A stretch of 44,394 nt of DNA from JBDKGV01 sp039798005 (GTDB lineage Bacteria; Fibrobacterota; Fibrobacteria; UBA5070). The stretch lies in contig JBDKGV010000002.1 in NCBI GenBank assembly GCA_039798005.1, positions 1-44,394 on the forward strand. The letters are read 5' to 3'. Position 1 is the stretch's first letter; the number at the start of each line of letters is the position of its first letter. This document shows, in pieces, positions 32,536 through 42,058 of the stretch. The translations under genes and the position numbers were made by a program. The notes beneath the pieces are model-generated. The model saw nothing but the letters and a program-made list of their open reading frames with translations, made no database searches and had not been told where the DNA came from.

Positions 32536-33518
32536 GTTTTCGAGATTCTGAGATCCTGATCACCGGTGGCCTTGGCTTCATCGGCTCGAGTCTTGCCCGT
32601 CGCCTAGTTGGGATGGGTGCCAAGGTGACCATCGTGGACAGTCTGATTCCTCTGTTTGGTGGCAATCTGGCCAACATCGCCGATTTCCGCGACAAGGTCC
32701 AAGTCAACATCTCTGACGTGCGCGATCCCCACGCCATGGCCTACCTGATCAAGGGCAAGGACTACCTGTTCAACCTGGCAGGGCAGACGAGTCACATGGA
32801 CTCGATGACGGATCCGTTTACGGATCTCGAGATCAATTCAACCTCCCAGCTTTCGATCCTGGAAGCGGCGCGCAAGCACAACCCGACGATCAGGGTGGTC
32901 TTCGCCTCCACACGGCAGATCTACGGGAAACCTCAGTACCTTCCGGTGGACGAGAAGCACCCGATCGTCCCGGTTGATGTGAACGGCATCAACAAGGTGG
33001 CTGGCGAGGGATACCATGTGCTGTACAGCAAGGTTTACGGAATCCCTTGCTCCGCTCTTCGCTTGACGAACACCTATGGGCCCGGGATGCGTGTGAAGGA
33101 CGCGCGGCAAACCTTCTTGGGGATATGGGTCAAGAACCTGCTGAAGGGTGATCCCATCAAGGTGTTCGGTGACGGTTTGCAGCTGCGTGACTTCAATTAC
33201 GTGGATGACGCTGTCGATGCCTTCTTGGCCTGTGCGACCCGCGATGAGGCCATCGGACAAGTGATGAACCTGGGAAGTTCCGAGGTGATCAATCTCAAGG
33301 ACCTTGCGGATCTTGTGGTGAAGACCGGCGGGACGGGCAGTTGGGAGCTGATTCCCTTCCCCCCTGAGCGCAAGGCCATCGATATCGGGGATTACTACTC
33401 GGATTATGCCATGGCGCAGCGGGTCCTTGGTTGGGAGCCCAAGGTGGGCTTGGCCGAAGGACTTGATCGGACGCTCGAATACTACCGCGCCCATGGCTCG
33501 GACTACTGGGAGAACTGA
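32532..33518 (+). CDS. Extended SDR NAD-dependent epimerase/dehydratase-like protein with Asn at the catalytic Tyr position
   Basis: 328 residues from the ATG at 32532 (ATGA overlap with the previous gene). Rossmann motif TGGLGFIG (11-18), FNLAGQTSH (80-88) and FASTRQIYG (124-132) are typical of nucleotide-sugar epimerases. The YxxxK motif should lie before AGE; here the segment is NGINKVAGE (151-159), so Lys155 is kept but the catalytic Tyr is Asn151. The rest (LRLTNTYGPGMR, FGDGLQLRDFNYVDDAVDA) is intact, so this is not a decayed gene. The reaction is therefore uncertain: a changed dehydrogenase/epimerase mechanism or a binding role. Confidence 0.85.
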   Translation: MSFRDSEILITGGLGFIGSSLARRLVGMGAKVTIVDSLIPLFGGNLANIADFRDKVQVNISDVRDPHAMAYLIKGKDYLFNLAGQTSHMDSMTDPFTDLEINSTSQLSILEAARKHNPTIRVVFASTRQIYGKPQYLPVDEKHPIVPVDVNGINKVAGEGYHVLYSKVYGIPCSALRLTNTYGPGMRVKDARQTFLGIWVKNLLKGDPIKVFGDGLQLRDFNYVDDAVDAFLACATRDEAIGQVMNLGSSEVINLKDLADLVVKTGGTGSWELIPFPPERKAIDIGDYYSDYAMAQRVLGWEPKVGLAEGLDRTLEYYRAHGSDYWEN

Positions 33519-33519
33519 C

Positions 33520-34620
33520 ATGATCTTGATGAACGATTTCAAGCGCGAGGACGAAGGGCTGATTGCGGACCAGCTGGCTGCGGTGGAGAGGGTGTTGCGC
33601 TCCGGGTGGTATGTGCTGGGCAATGAGGTCAAGGCCTTTGAGCAGGAATGGGCATCGTGGATCGGCGCCACGCACGCAGTGGGTGTGGGCAATGGAATGG
33701 ATGCATTGGAGATCGGATTGCGGGCCTTGGGCATCGGTGCTGGCGATGAAGTGATCACCACGCCGATGACGGCCTTTGCAACGGTGCTTGCGATCTTTCG
33801 AGCGGGTGCGACTCCCGTGCTTGCCGACATCGACCCGGCAACGGGGATCCTTGACCCTGTTTCGGTGGAGCGTTGCCTGAATCCACGGACCAAAGCCGTG
33901 ATGGTTGTTCACCTCTATGGGCAGGCCGCACCTCTGGGGCGTTTCGTGGACTTGGCCACAAAGCATGGCATCCATTTGATCGAGGATTGTGCCCAAGCCC
34001 ATGGAGCGAAGTTCGAAGGTCGATTCGTGGGCAGCTTCGGCAGCTTCGCGGGTTGGAGCTTTTATCCGACGAAGAACTTGGGCGCCATCGGGGACGCCGG
34101 TGCACTGACAACCGGGAAACAAGAGGTCGCGGAGGGTGCGCGCCGATTGCGCAACTATGGTCAGTCGGTGCGATATCTCCATCCGGAAATCGGGATGAAT
34201 TCCCGATTGGACGAAATCCATGCGGCCATGTTGCGAGAACGCCTGAAGCGACTGCAGGGGTGGACCTTGCGACGCAGGGAAATCGCTGCCAAGATGCATG
34301 CGGGCATCGACAATGAGCTTGTCCAAGCCTTGCCGGCACCGGCGGATCCGGAAAGTCATGTTCACCATCTCTTCGTGGTGACCTCCAAGCATCGCGACGA
34401 GTTGCAAAAGCACCTCGCGTCGTCGTCCGTGGATGCGCTGTGCCACTATCCGGTTCCGGTCCATCAGCAGGACTCCTGCCGTGACATCGGTCGTGATCCG
34501 GAAGGATTGTCGTGTGCCGAGATTCATTCCAGCACCTGCCTGTCGATTCCGTGCCATCCGTTCCTCAAGGACTCGGAGGTCGAGCAGATCATCGATGCCG
34601 TCAACAGGTTCACGAAGTAA
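33520..34620 (+). CDS. DegT/DnrJ/EryC1-family sugar aminotransferase
   Basis: 366 residues from the ATG at 33520, one base after the epimerase stop. PLP-dependent fold type I: DCAQAHGA with Asp156, and the Schiff-base lysine Lys185 in SFYPTKNLGAIGDAG. The family transaminates keto-sugar nucleotides (for example 3- or 4-keto dTDP or UDP sugars) with glutamate as donor to give amino sugars for surface glycans. The adjacent SDR may supply the keto sugar. Typical full length for the family. Confidence 0.92.
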   Translation: MILMNDFKREDEGLIADQLAAVERVLRSGWYVLGNEVKAFEQEWASWIGATHAVGVGNGMDALEIGLRALGIGAGDEVITTPMTAFATVLAIFRAGATPVLADIDPATGILDPVSVERCLNPRTKAVMVVHLYGQAAPLGRFVDLATKHGIHLIEDCAQAHGAKFEGRFVGSFGSFAGWSFYPTKNLGAIGDAGALTTGKQEVAEGARRLRNYGQSVRYLHPEIGMNSRLDEIHAAMLRERLKRLQGWTLRRREIAAKMHAGIDNELVQALPAPADPESHVHHLFVVTSKHRDELQKHLASSSVDALCHYPVPVHQQDSCRDIGRDPEGLSCAEIHSSTCLSIPCHPFLKDSEVEQIIDAVNRFTK

Positions 34621-34627
34621 TCCCTGC

Positions 34628-35563
34628 ATGGAGCATTTCGTCACACTGTTCGACATCGGCTTCCTCCCGCAAGGGATGGCGCTTCACGCATCCCTTTTGG
34701 CGCAGGGTGAGCCGTTCCAGCTATGGGTCGTTTGCATGGACGAGCCGGTCGAGCAGGCTCTGGAGAAGCTGGGTCTGGAGCATCTGACGGTGATTCCGGT
34801 CCGCGATGTCGAGGCCCGGCACCCTCGTCTTCTGGATGTCAAGCCAGGGCGTGGCCGGGGTGAGTATTGCTGGACCATGACTTCCTTCAGTGTGGAACAT
34901 GTCCTGCACCTGCGGCCCGATGCGGTTCGAGTGACCTATGTCGATGCCGATGTATGTCTCTTCGGGCCGGCCTCCCGCATCTTGGGCGAAATGGATGCAT
35001 CCGGTGCCCATGTGCTCATCACCGACCATGCCTTTGCGCCGGAGTACGAGCAGACCGGGGTGGCTGGCCGCTTCTGCGTGCAGTTCGTCCCGTTCCGGAA
35101 CTCGCCACGAGGACGAGAAATCCTGGCATGGTGGCAAGATCGCTGCATCGAGTGGTGCTTCGCTCGTGTGGAGGATGGCAAGTTCGGCGATCAGATGTAT
35201 CTCGACCAATGGCCTTTGCTATGGAAGGATGACGTTGCGATCCTCAAGGATGTCGCCCTGACCTTGGCGCCATGGAACGTGGAATTCCTGCTTCCGCGTG
35301 GCGCCGCCAGAGGCATTTACCACTTCCATACGCTTCGGCTTTTCGACGGATGGGCCGTGAACCAGTGGCACAGCTACCGGATCGGTCGGCGCATCGGCAC
35401 GTCGATCTACCGACCCTACTTGGCATCCTTGCACCGGGCCAAGGAGACACTGGCGCAGCTGGGGATCGAAGTGCCGCTGCCCAAGGCGAAGAGCGGATTC
35501 AAAGTTCGCTATGATCGGTTCTGGAAAGTGCTCAAGCACATCGAAGGCTGGGCGCGGATCTGA
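34628..35563 (+). CDS. GT-A type glycosyltransferase, polysaccharide locus
   Basis: 311 residues from the ATG at 34628; an upstream frame extension is antisense-like and overlaps the aminotransferase. HFVTLFDIGFLPQGMALHASL at the start, then TYVDADVCLF (about 103-112) with the DxD metal motif typical of GT8-like transferases, and GKFGDQMYLDQWP later. The C-terminus is basic. It is the last gene of the plus-strand operon and converges with the hydrolase gene 13 bases away, with no clear terminator between them. Confidence 0.82.
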   Translation: MEHFVTLFDIGFLPQGMALHASLLAQGEPFQLWVVCMDEPVEQALEKLGLEHLTVIPVRDVEARHPRLLDVKPGRGRGEYCWTMTSFSVEHVLHLRPDAVRVTYVDADVCLFGPASRILGEMDASGAHVLITDHAFAPEYEQTGVAGRFCVQFVPFRNSPRGREILAWWQDRCIEWCFARVEDGKFGDQMYLDQWPLLWKDDVAILKDVALTLAPWNVEFLLPRGAARGIYHFHTLRLFDGWAVNQWHSYRIGRRIGTSIYRPYLASLHRAKETLAQLGIEVPLPKAKSGFKVRYDRFWKVLKHIEGWARI

Positions 35564-35576
35564 CCAGAGGGGCGGA

Positions 35577-36458
35577 TCAGGCCTTGGGTGAGGAGTACTT
35601 GATTCGCAAGCGCCGGATCTTGCGCAGGATCCGGGCGCGCAATGCACCCCAAAGCCCGAGGCTGCAACGGGCCAAGGCGAAGGGTGTCCATGCCCGGGAC
35701 CGGAGTCGCTTTGCCAACTCACGCATCCGTTCGTTGGAGAAGGACAGCAGGTAGGGGTAGATGTATCCGGGAGCTCCGTCGCCGTGGCGAGAGGATGCGA
35801 CGGGGAAGGCATGGACATTTGAATAGCGCGACAAGATGGCGTGCTGCTCTTGATCCATCGCGCTGTCGACAGGATAGATGTGGTAGATGTCGCAGTTCCC
35901 TGTGGCCAACAGGGGCCTCAGATCGAACCATTTGCGCTTTTTCTCCACCTGCATCGCCGCGTTCAATGCCGGGTTTTCCGCACCGGAGCAGAGATCATCC
36001 CCCAGGAGTACGAAGCCGGAGACGTTGATGATCCGTTCTGCGCCGAGCAGGATGCCGAAAAGGGTCGCGGCGTAGCCACCTGCCGAGTTGCCCACGCACA
36101 CGAGCTTCCTGCCATCGGGAATCAACGTCTTGAGCAGTCCCAGGAGAGCGTCGATGTCGGGGTATTGTGCGCTGATGCCTTCTGAATACCAGGTCTTCTT
36201 GATGTCCCTGACGAAGATCGCAAAGGAGAACGGGATGATTCCTTGAGAGAGGATGTTCTCCCATTCGTAGCGATCGGAATGGATGATGGTTCGCTCGAGG
36301 ACTTCGTCCGTATTCGGGAAATAGAGGGCATTCCCGGAGAAGAAGAGAAAGACCGGTGCTGAGGAATCGTTCCCCGGCACGATCTTGTGGTGTGCAAGGG
36401 TTGAATACAGCTCCTCGAGCCGATTCAGCTGGAACTGGGATTGCGGGGCCTCGCTCAT
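35577..36458 (-). CDS. Alpha/beta-hydrolase-like protein (serine hydrolase motif)
   Basis: 293 residues from the ATG at 36458, which overlaps the stop of the GT2 gene (ATGA); the longer frame to 36650 is antisense noise. LVCVGNSAGGYAATLFG (119-135) is a nucleophile elbow GxSxG with Ser125. A later His in SSRHGDG could complete a triad. No signal peptide. Proteins like this in polysaccharide loci may act as esterases, acyl-transfer enzymes or just as binding proteins. The last ~40 residues are strongly basic (LRARILRKIRRLRIKY). Translational coupling to the GT2 gene suggests a joint role. Confidence 0.72.
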   Translation of the reverse strand: MSEAPQSQFQLNRLEELYSTLAHHKIVPGNDSSAPVFLFFSGNALYFPNTDEVLERTIIHSDRYEWENILSQGIIPFSFAIFVRDIKKTWYSEGISAQYPDIDALLGLLKTLIPDGRKLVCVGNSAGGYAATLFGILLGAERIINVSGFVLLGDDLCSGAENPALNAAMQVEKKRKWFDLRPLLATGNCDIYHIYPVDSAMDQEQHAILSRYSNVHAFPVASSRHGDGAPGYIYPYLLSFSNERMRELAKRLRSRAWTPFALARCSLGLWGALRARILRKIRRLRIKYSSPKA

Positions 36459-38053
36459 TCGTGTGCCCGGACGATCCCATGGCCGGTGGTGGCGCATCCC
36501 GGAAACCATCGCAGGGGCGGGACGGATGGCCTTGGTTCGCCGGAAGGGGACGCGTAAATGCCTTCGGGAAGGGCTGTGGCCAGGACATGTTGGCTCCGAA
36601 GGCCAGAGCTCAGATGCCGCTCGAGGAGTCTGACGCAGGAACGGATCCACGGGTCGTCAGGGGAATGGAGGAGGGCCTTTTGAAAGCATTGCAGGGCGAG
36701 GTCCGGCAAGGGTTTGCACGGCCTCCAGGGCACTTTGATGCTCAAGCTGCGCTGCCCGAGAGCAGCCCATGCTCTTGAGACGGCCGAGGGATCGGTTTCG
36801 TCGACCTGATAGATCTGGGAAATCTCGACGGAGTTGCGCCAGTGCGTCAGTGCCTTGGCCTCTTCCTGTGCGCTGGTGGTATCGGCGAAGGAAAGGCCCT
36901 GCAAATTCTGATAGAACAGACTCAACGGAAGAGGTACATGGACCGCGATTCGCTTGCATTTGGAAAACCGCATCTGGAATTCAAAATCACCCGCTGCCTT
37001 GTAGGTCGGGTCGAACAATCCGATCTGGTCGAACAGACTTCGTCGCCACAGCGGGTGTGGGCCCAAGGTGCAGAAGTGAAGGGATGAGGAGGGATGATAG
37101 TCCGGGAATGCGATCAGGCGGCGGGAAGGCTCTTCGTCGTCCCACAGGGCATTCGGTGTCGATGTCCAGAAATTGTCCGCGAAAGCAAGATCCGCCTCAG
37201 GATGGGCGTTCAAGGCCGCCGCCAGGATCTCCAAGCCGTCGTGGCGGTGTGAATCATCGGTGTTGGCGTTTGTCACATACTTGCCGGTTGCGGCTTGGAT
37301 GCCGCGATTCCACGCCGCGTAAAGGGTCTCCCGGACATCGGTGCGGATGTACCGCAAATTGGGTATCCGGTCTTGAAATGACTCGACGACGGCGGCTTCG
37401 TTCTGAGGGGAGCAACTGTCGATGACGATGATTTCCAGGTTCCGTCCCAAGGATTGCCGGGAAAGGTTCAGAAGGCAGGCTGGGAGCAGTTTCTCGGAAT
37501 TGTAGGTGGAGACGATGGCGGAAACGAGGATGTCATCGGATTTCACGGAAACATGAGGGATCGGCTGGTCGAGTGCTGGCCTTCCCATGGAAGGATTGCT
37601 GAATGCCAAGCGATTGATGACGGGATGGACATAGGGATTGTCTTGCCGGAATTCAAGGACCTTGAGGAAGGTGGCTGTCAGCAGATCCTTGGCGCGGGCA
37701 TCAAGAATGTCGACATGATCCGGATTGCTGCGAATGAATTTCCGGACAAGGCTTCTGTTCAACAGTGCGCTGAATTTTTCGGAAGGGCGAATCGCTCGGA
37801 GCACCAGCTTGGTGAATCGGGATGCGTTGGCCAGACGCGCAAATTCCATGGCTTTCTGAAGACTGACGAAGGACGCGATGGCAGGGAAATCATCGATGGC
37901 GGATTTTGTCAACACCAGAGCGGATTCAAGGTCGTCGTGGTCCAAGCGGGTGTGGATCGCGAGAATCCTTTGGTTGATGTCCTCTCCAATCATTGAATCC
38001 TGCACTGTATGGACCTTTCCAGAGAGTGAATGCTGAACTTGTGACACGTCCAC
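36455..38053 (-). CDS. GT2-family glycosyltransferase with N-terminal helical extension
   Basis: 532 residues from the GTG at 38053 (GAAGGA 8 bases upstream); an ATG at 37993 with AGGA is an alternative. An alpha-helical region of about 170 residues precedes a GT2 domain starting at ILVSAIVSTYNSEKLLPACLLNL (about 175). Then VIDSCSPQNEAAV, WNRGIQAATGKYVTNANTDD (the nucleotide/metal DD), and DFEFQMRFSKC. A short TPR-like end follows. It would add a sugar to the growing polysaccharide at the inner membrane. Confidence 0.87.
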   Translation of the reverse strand: MDVSQVQHSLSGKVHTVQDSMIGEDINQRILAIHTRLDHDDLESALVLTKSAIDDFPAIASFVSLQKAMEFARLANASRFTKLVLRAIRPSEKFSALLNRSLVRKFIRSNPDHVDILDARAKDLLTATFLKVLEFRQDNPYVHPVINRLAFSNPSMGRPALDQPIPHVSVKSDDILVSAIVSTYNSEKLLPACLLNLSRQSLGRNLEIIVIDSCSPQNEAAVVESFQDRIPNLRYIRTDVRETLYAAWNRGIQAATGKYVTNANTDDSHRHDGLEILAAALNAHPEADLAFADNFWTSTPNALWDDEEPSRRLIAFPDYHPSSSLHFCTLGPHPLWRRSLFDQIGLFDPTYKAAGDFEFQMRFSKCKRIAVHVPLPLSLFYQNLQGLSFADTTSAQEEAKALTHWRNSVEISQIYQVDETDPSAVSRAWAALGQRSLSIKVPWRPCKPLPDLALQCFQKALLHSPDDPWIRSCVRLLERHLSSGLRSQHVLATALPEGIYASPSGEPRPSVPPLRWFPGCATTGHGIVRAHE

Positions 38054-38202
38054 GGTTCGATTCCTTCAAGACCCTCGGGTCGTGGACGGCACTCGCAGTA
38101 CCCTGATCCGTTCATGCCGGAAATTCCGGCGGCTTGCCGTGTTCGAAATCAATCATCGAGGCGGACGTCGGCAAACGGGCATTGAGCAAAATAACGACCA
38201 TT

Positions 38203-39519
38203 TCATGCGATGGGAGCTCTTGATGAGCAGGACGATTCGCAACGTTCCTTGTGGACTGCCTGATAGACGTCGGCATAGGCTCTCACCGTGGAATCCCACG
38301 AAAAGACCTCAGCTCGAGCCAACGACCGCTTCGAGAGGTCTTGTTGCAGAGCGCGATCCTCCAGGACTTGGAGCAATGCCGAGGAGATGCTTTCGATGTC
38401 GTTCGGTGGAACAAGGATGGCGGCATCACCAACGACTTCCGGAAGGGATGATGAGTTGGAACAGATGACGGCAGCACCGCAACACATCGCTTCGAGTGGT
38501 GGAAGCCCAAATCCTTCGTAGTGGCTCAAGTAGAGGAATGCATCGCACCCTGCGTAGAGACCGGGGAGGTGTTCGTCGGCAATGAAACCTGGCATCAGAA
38601 TCCTGGATCGCAGCGCTTCCGGCACTTCCTTGAGAAGCTCCTCCTTGAGCCATCCTTTGGCCCCGGCAAGGACGAGGTACACGTCATCGATCCGGCTTGT
38701 CAGGCAGACCTGACGGAAGGCTTGGATCGCAGCCTCCAGGTTCTTTCGCGGCTCCAAGGTGTTGAGAGTGAGGACGTAGCGGGCTCCATCGGGAACGCCG
38801 ACCAGTTTTCTCGCCTCGATCGTCTCCCCGGGGTTCTGTGGCGGATGAAATTTCTCGCGAGAGGCGGCGAGATGGACGACAGAGACGCGGCTTCCAGACA
38901 GGTCCGGGCGCAGACGCAGCAGATCCTTGCGGGTCGCCTCGGAAATGCAGACGACATGATCCTCCTCCCTGATGGAAGGAAGCAGTTTCTCGCGAAAATA
39001 CCGGGTGGTTTCCTGTTGATGCCATTCAGGCATCAACAGAGGCGTCAGATCGTACAAGGTGATGACGGATGGGATTCCCATGTCACGGACAATTTGCGGG
39101 ACGGGATACATCGGCGTGTGATAGACATCCGCATCCAGAAGCAACTTCCGCAAGGTTTGCCGCTCAAGGATCGCCACCAACGGATCGATGATGAGTCTGG
39201 TGATCTGACGGATCAGGAATGTCCGCTTCCTCCTGACAATGGCATCCAAAAGCGGTCGACTGAATGCGGTACTTCCCTCAGCATGCAAATGGATGGATGT
39301 TTCATCGCGGAAGAAGTTTGCGGCCTTGTGTCTGTCTCGTGAAGATGACAGCGCACAGACCAAGGGAGGTTGGTTTGTGCGTAAGAGACCTTCCAGGATT
39401 TCCAAGACCACCCGGAAGATTCCGGCCCTGCCATGCGGATTGGTGCAGGCGCTGCCTATGAGAGAGACGTCATAGAGGACCTTGGGCATCGGGGAAGCTG
39501 CATCATCGTGTTGAGGCAT
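38203..39519 (-). CDS. GT4-family glycosyltransferase (first of three paralogs)
   Basis: 438 residues from the ATG at 39519 (AGGT 7 bases upstream; an upstream TTG at 39525 is not used). GT-B fold: N-terminal VLYDVSLIG, DVYHTPMYP, and the GT4 donor-binding half with LTLNTLEPRKNLEAAIQAF, VLAGAKGW, MPGFIADEHLPGLYAGCDAFLYLS and YEGFGLPPLEAM (EX7E). Uses an NDP-sugar, often GDP-mannose or a derivative in such loci. Ends 149 bases before the GT2 gene, a gap with no gene and no obvious terminator. Confidence 0.92.
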   Translation of the reverse strand: MPQHDDAASPMPKVLYDVSLIGSACTNPHGRAGIFRVVLEILEGLLRTNQPPLVCALSSSRDRHKAANFFRDETSIHLHAEGSTAFSRPLLDAIVRRKRTFLIRQITRLIIDPLVAILERQTLRKLLLDADVYHTPMYPVPQIVRDMGIPSVITLYDLTPLLMPEWHQQETTRYFREKLLPSIREEDHVVCISEATRKDLLRLRPDLSGSRVSVVHLAASREKFHPPQNPGETIEARKLVGVPDGARYVLTLNTLEPRKNLEAAIQAFRQVCLTSRIDDVYLVLAGAKGWLKEELLKEVPEALRSRILMPGFIADEHLPGLYAGCDAFLYLSHYEGFGLPPLEAMCCGAAVICSNSSSLPEVVGDAAILVPPNDIESISSALLQVLEDRALQQDLSKRSLARAEVFSWDSTVRAYADVYQAVHKERCESSCSSRAPIA

Positions 39520-39528
39520 CGGCAATAC

Positions 39529-40791
39529 CTAGCTGTTCACGTGGGCGGTGGAAAACTGCCGGTTCGGTTCGTCCGCAAGATCATTGAAAACCGAGGACAT
39601 CGCGGATGCCGTGGAGCTCCAACGGTAGCGACCAGCTTGGACGGTGCCGGCCTTGAGCAGGGCCTCGCGGGCAGGATCCGCGCAGGAGAAACGCGCCAAC
39701 GCATTGGCCCACTCATCAACATTCAGCGGTGGCAGGAAGTAGGCGGCGTTTCCAAGCACTTCGGGCATGCACGACGCATTGGAGGACAGGACGAGACAAC
39801 CCGAGGCCATGGCCTCCAAGGGCGGAAACCCGAAGCCTTCGGCCAGGGAAGGGAACAGGAATGCAAGCGCACCGGCATAGAGCGCCGGAAGATGCTGGTC
39901 GGGCACGAAGCCCAGGAGCCGGATGCGATGGCGCAGATCACCAGCGGCTGCGAGTGCCGCATCGAAATCGTGCGTTCCCCAGCCTTGGGATCCGACGATG
40001 ATCAGTTCGGAGTCATCGGGGATCAGGTGGCCTTGAGCTGCTTGGATAAAGGCGCGGACAGCGGTTCCCAGGCCCTTGCGAGGTTCCCGGGTGGAGAGGG
40101 TCAGGAAATAGGGCGTAGCTCGAGGAATGCCCAGCAGTTCCTTCGCATGGTGGATCACACCTTCGTTCCGGGGTGGGCAAAACAGCCCATGGTCGATTCC
40201 GGGGGAAATGACCGTGCTGCGGGACAGTTGGATATCCGCCAACGCGGCCCCTTTTTCGCGAACATGCTGGGTGTCGAATACGACGAACCAGTCCTCCTTG
40301 GCGATTCGCTTGAGGGCCTTGCGAAGAATCACGGATTCCCGGGGGGGGAACCATTCGGGATGCTCCAAGGGAAGGAGGTCATGGATGGTCACGACCCTGC
40401 TATTGAAGCGCTGCGGGGAGGCCGCAAGGAAGTGGTAATGACCGGCCCAGAAGATGCTCTTGCTGGCATGGGGCGCCAGGGCCGCCGGACGTAGAGCGCG
40501 CTCCATGGCGGCGAACGTCTCCCAGCGCGGATGTCGACTGGCGAGTCGTTGCATCGGTGCCGTCAAGAATTTGCGGGACGACAGGATCGGATCGGTTGCG
40601 CAATACCGCATGGCGTGGACCGGGCGGCGGACGGCGCAAAGCTGGAAATCCATGGAGTCGTGCTGGATGAGCGCCTTGACGGTCTCATCGATGACCCGGA
40701 ACACGCCGGTGCGGGCTCGTGTCCCATTGGCCTCAACGACGCCGTGACTCGAAACATCCAAGAGGACCGATGGCCGGTCGGGACTGCTCAT
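39529..40791 (-). CDS. GT4-family glycosyltransferase (second of three paralogs)
   Basis: 420 residues. Starts VLLDVSSHGVVEANGTRARTG, with GHYHFLAASP, VTIHDLLPLEHPEWFPP, LTLSTREPRKGLGTAVRAF, LLGFVPDQHLPALYAGALAFLFPS and AEGFGFPPLEAM. Same domain order as its neighbours on both sides, indicating tandem duplication and divergence. The ATG overlaps the stop of the upstream paralog (ATGA), and it ends 9 bases before the next paralog. Confidence 0.92.
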   Translation of the reverse strand: MSSPDRPSVLLDVSSHGVVEANGTRARTGVFRVIDETVKALIQHDSMDFQLCAVRRPVHAMRYCATDPILSSRKFLTAPMQRLASRHPRWETFAAMERALRPAALAPHASKSIFWAGHYHFLAASPQRFNSRVVTIHDLLPLEHPEWFPPRESVILRKALKRIAKEDWFVVFDTQHVREKGAALADIQLSRSTVISPGIDHGLFCPPRNEGVIHHAKELLGIPRATPYFLTLSTREPRKGLGTAVRAFIQAAQGHLIPDDSELIIVGSQGWGTHDFDAALAAAGDLRHRIRLLGFVPDQHLPALYAGALAFLFPSLAEGFGFPPLEAMASGCLVLSSNASCMPEVLGNAAYFLPPLNVDEWANALARFSCADPAREALLKAGTVQAGRYRWSSTASAMSSVFNDLADEPNRQFSTAHVNS

Positions 40792-42035
40792 CCTTGATTC
40801 TCAAGGATGGACCTGTAAACCCCCACAGTCTCCTCAACCGTCCTGTCCCAGCTGAACCGGGCCGCCTGGGCCCGGGACGGGGCGTGGCCTTGCTCGTCCC
40901 TTGGCAGGGCGATGGCATCCACGATTCCTTGGGCCAGCGCGTCGGTGGAGGTGTCCTTCACCATGGGGGCGGCATCTCCGATCACCTCGGGAAGGGAGGA
41001 GTTCACGAGGCACACGGCCGGGGTCCCGCAAGCCATGGCTTCCAACGGCGGGAGGCCAAAGCCTTCGTAGAGGCTTGGAAACACGAACGCTTCACAGGCC
41101 GAATACAGGGCGGGCAGTTCATGGTCGGCCACGAAGCCGGGGAAGATCACCCGTTGCTTGATGTCGCCAAGCCGCGCCAACTGTTCGTGGATCGACTCCA
41201 TCATCCAGCCCTTGGCGCCGATGAGGACCAGTTTGAGGTCGCGATTGTCCGGGAGGCTTGCAACCGCAGCGAAGGCCTTGAGCATGCCGTCCAGGTTCTT
41301 GCGGGGCTCCAGCGTGGCCACCGAAAGCAGGAACCGGCCCTCGATGCCGTGGCGCTTCAGAGCGGCTTGCCGATTTTCCCGATTCACGGGAGCGAAGTGC
41401 CCGGATGTGGCCAGGTGCACGGTGTGAACCCGGGCCGGATCCATCTTGATGACTTCCAGGAAGTCGTTGCGGGTGGAGTCGCTGTCGCACAGGACGTGGT
41501 CCCGGTCCGGGCGGATCGACTTCAAGGTCTTCTCGAACTGCTCCGGCAGGCGACACCACTGGGGAAAGCGGTGAGGGATCATGTCGTGGATCGTGATGAT
41601 CCGCTGAACCTTGGAAGGCAGGTCGGGGAGGGCATGGGCCGGGGAATGGAAGATCCCCGATTTGATCGCGGGAGGGCGCTGGCAGAACAGCTTGCCCGTG
41701 GCTTGGAAGGCGCCTGCCGTGGCGGTTTCGGAAAGGATGCCCTTGCGGCGCAAATGCAGGATGGCGCGCGAAAGACCTGTGGCCAGCGGGTTGGATGCCC
41801 CACGCCAGCTTTGATATCCGGGAAGTCCGTGCGGAATTTCCCGATGCACGGCCTCGCGAGCGATCAGGTCGATCCATCCTCCGCGCCCGAAGGAAACCAA
41901 CCTCAGATCGAGGTCGGTCCGGGAAGCAAGGCCCTGCGCCAGTTCGCTGACATAGCGATGCACCCCGGTGCGACTGGACTGGTAGATGCTGCCGGTGCCC
42001 AGCACGGCGACATCCAGAAAAATCGGGTCATTCAT
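40788..42035 (-). CDS. GT4-family glycosyltransferase (third of three paralogs)
   Basis: 415 residues. Begins DPIFLDVAVLGTGSIYQSSRTGVHRYVSEL; donor half with LSVATLEPRKNLDGMLKAF, VLIGAKGWM, FPGFVADHELPALYSACEAFVFPS, YEGFGLPPLEAM and SLPEVIGDAAPMV. Likely a mannosyl-, rhamnosyl- or related sugar transferase given the gmd gene 23 bases upstream that would provide a GDP-deoxysugar donor, though the sugar cannot be read from sequence. Confidence 0.92.
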   Translation of the reverse strand: MNDPIFLDVAVLGTGSIYQSSRTGVHRYVSELAQGLASRTDLDLRLVSFGRGGWIDLIAREAVHREIPHGLPGYQSWRGASNPLATGLSRAILHLRRKGILSETATAGAFQATGKLFCQRPPAIKSGIFHSPAHALPDLPSKVQRIITIHDMIPHRFPQWCRLPEQFEKTLKSIRPDRDHVLCDSDSTRNDFLEVIKMDPARVHTVHLATSGHFAPVNRENRQAALKRHGIEGRFLLSVATLEPRKNLDGMLKAFAAVASLPDNRDLKLVLIGAKGWMMESIHEQLARLGDIKQRVIFPGFVADHELPALYSACEAFVFPSLYEGFGLPPLEAMACGTPAVCLVNSSLPEVIGDAAPMVKDTSTDALAQGIVDAIALPRDEQGHAPSRAQAARFSWDRTVEETVGVYRSILENQG

Positions 42036-42058
42036 GAATGCTTCAATCTAATTCCGAA

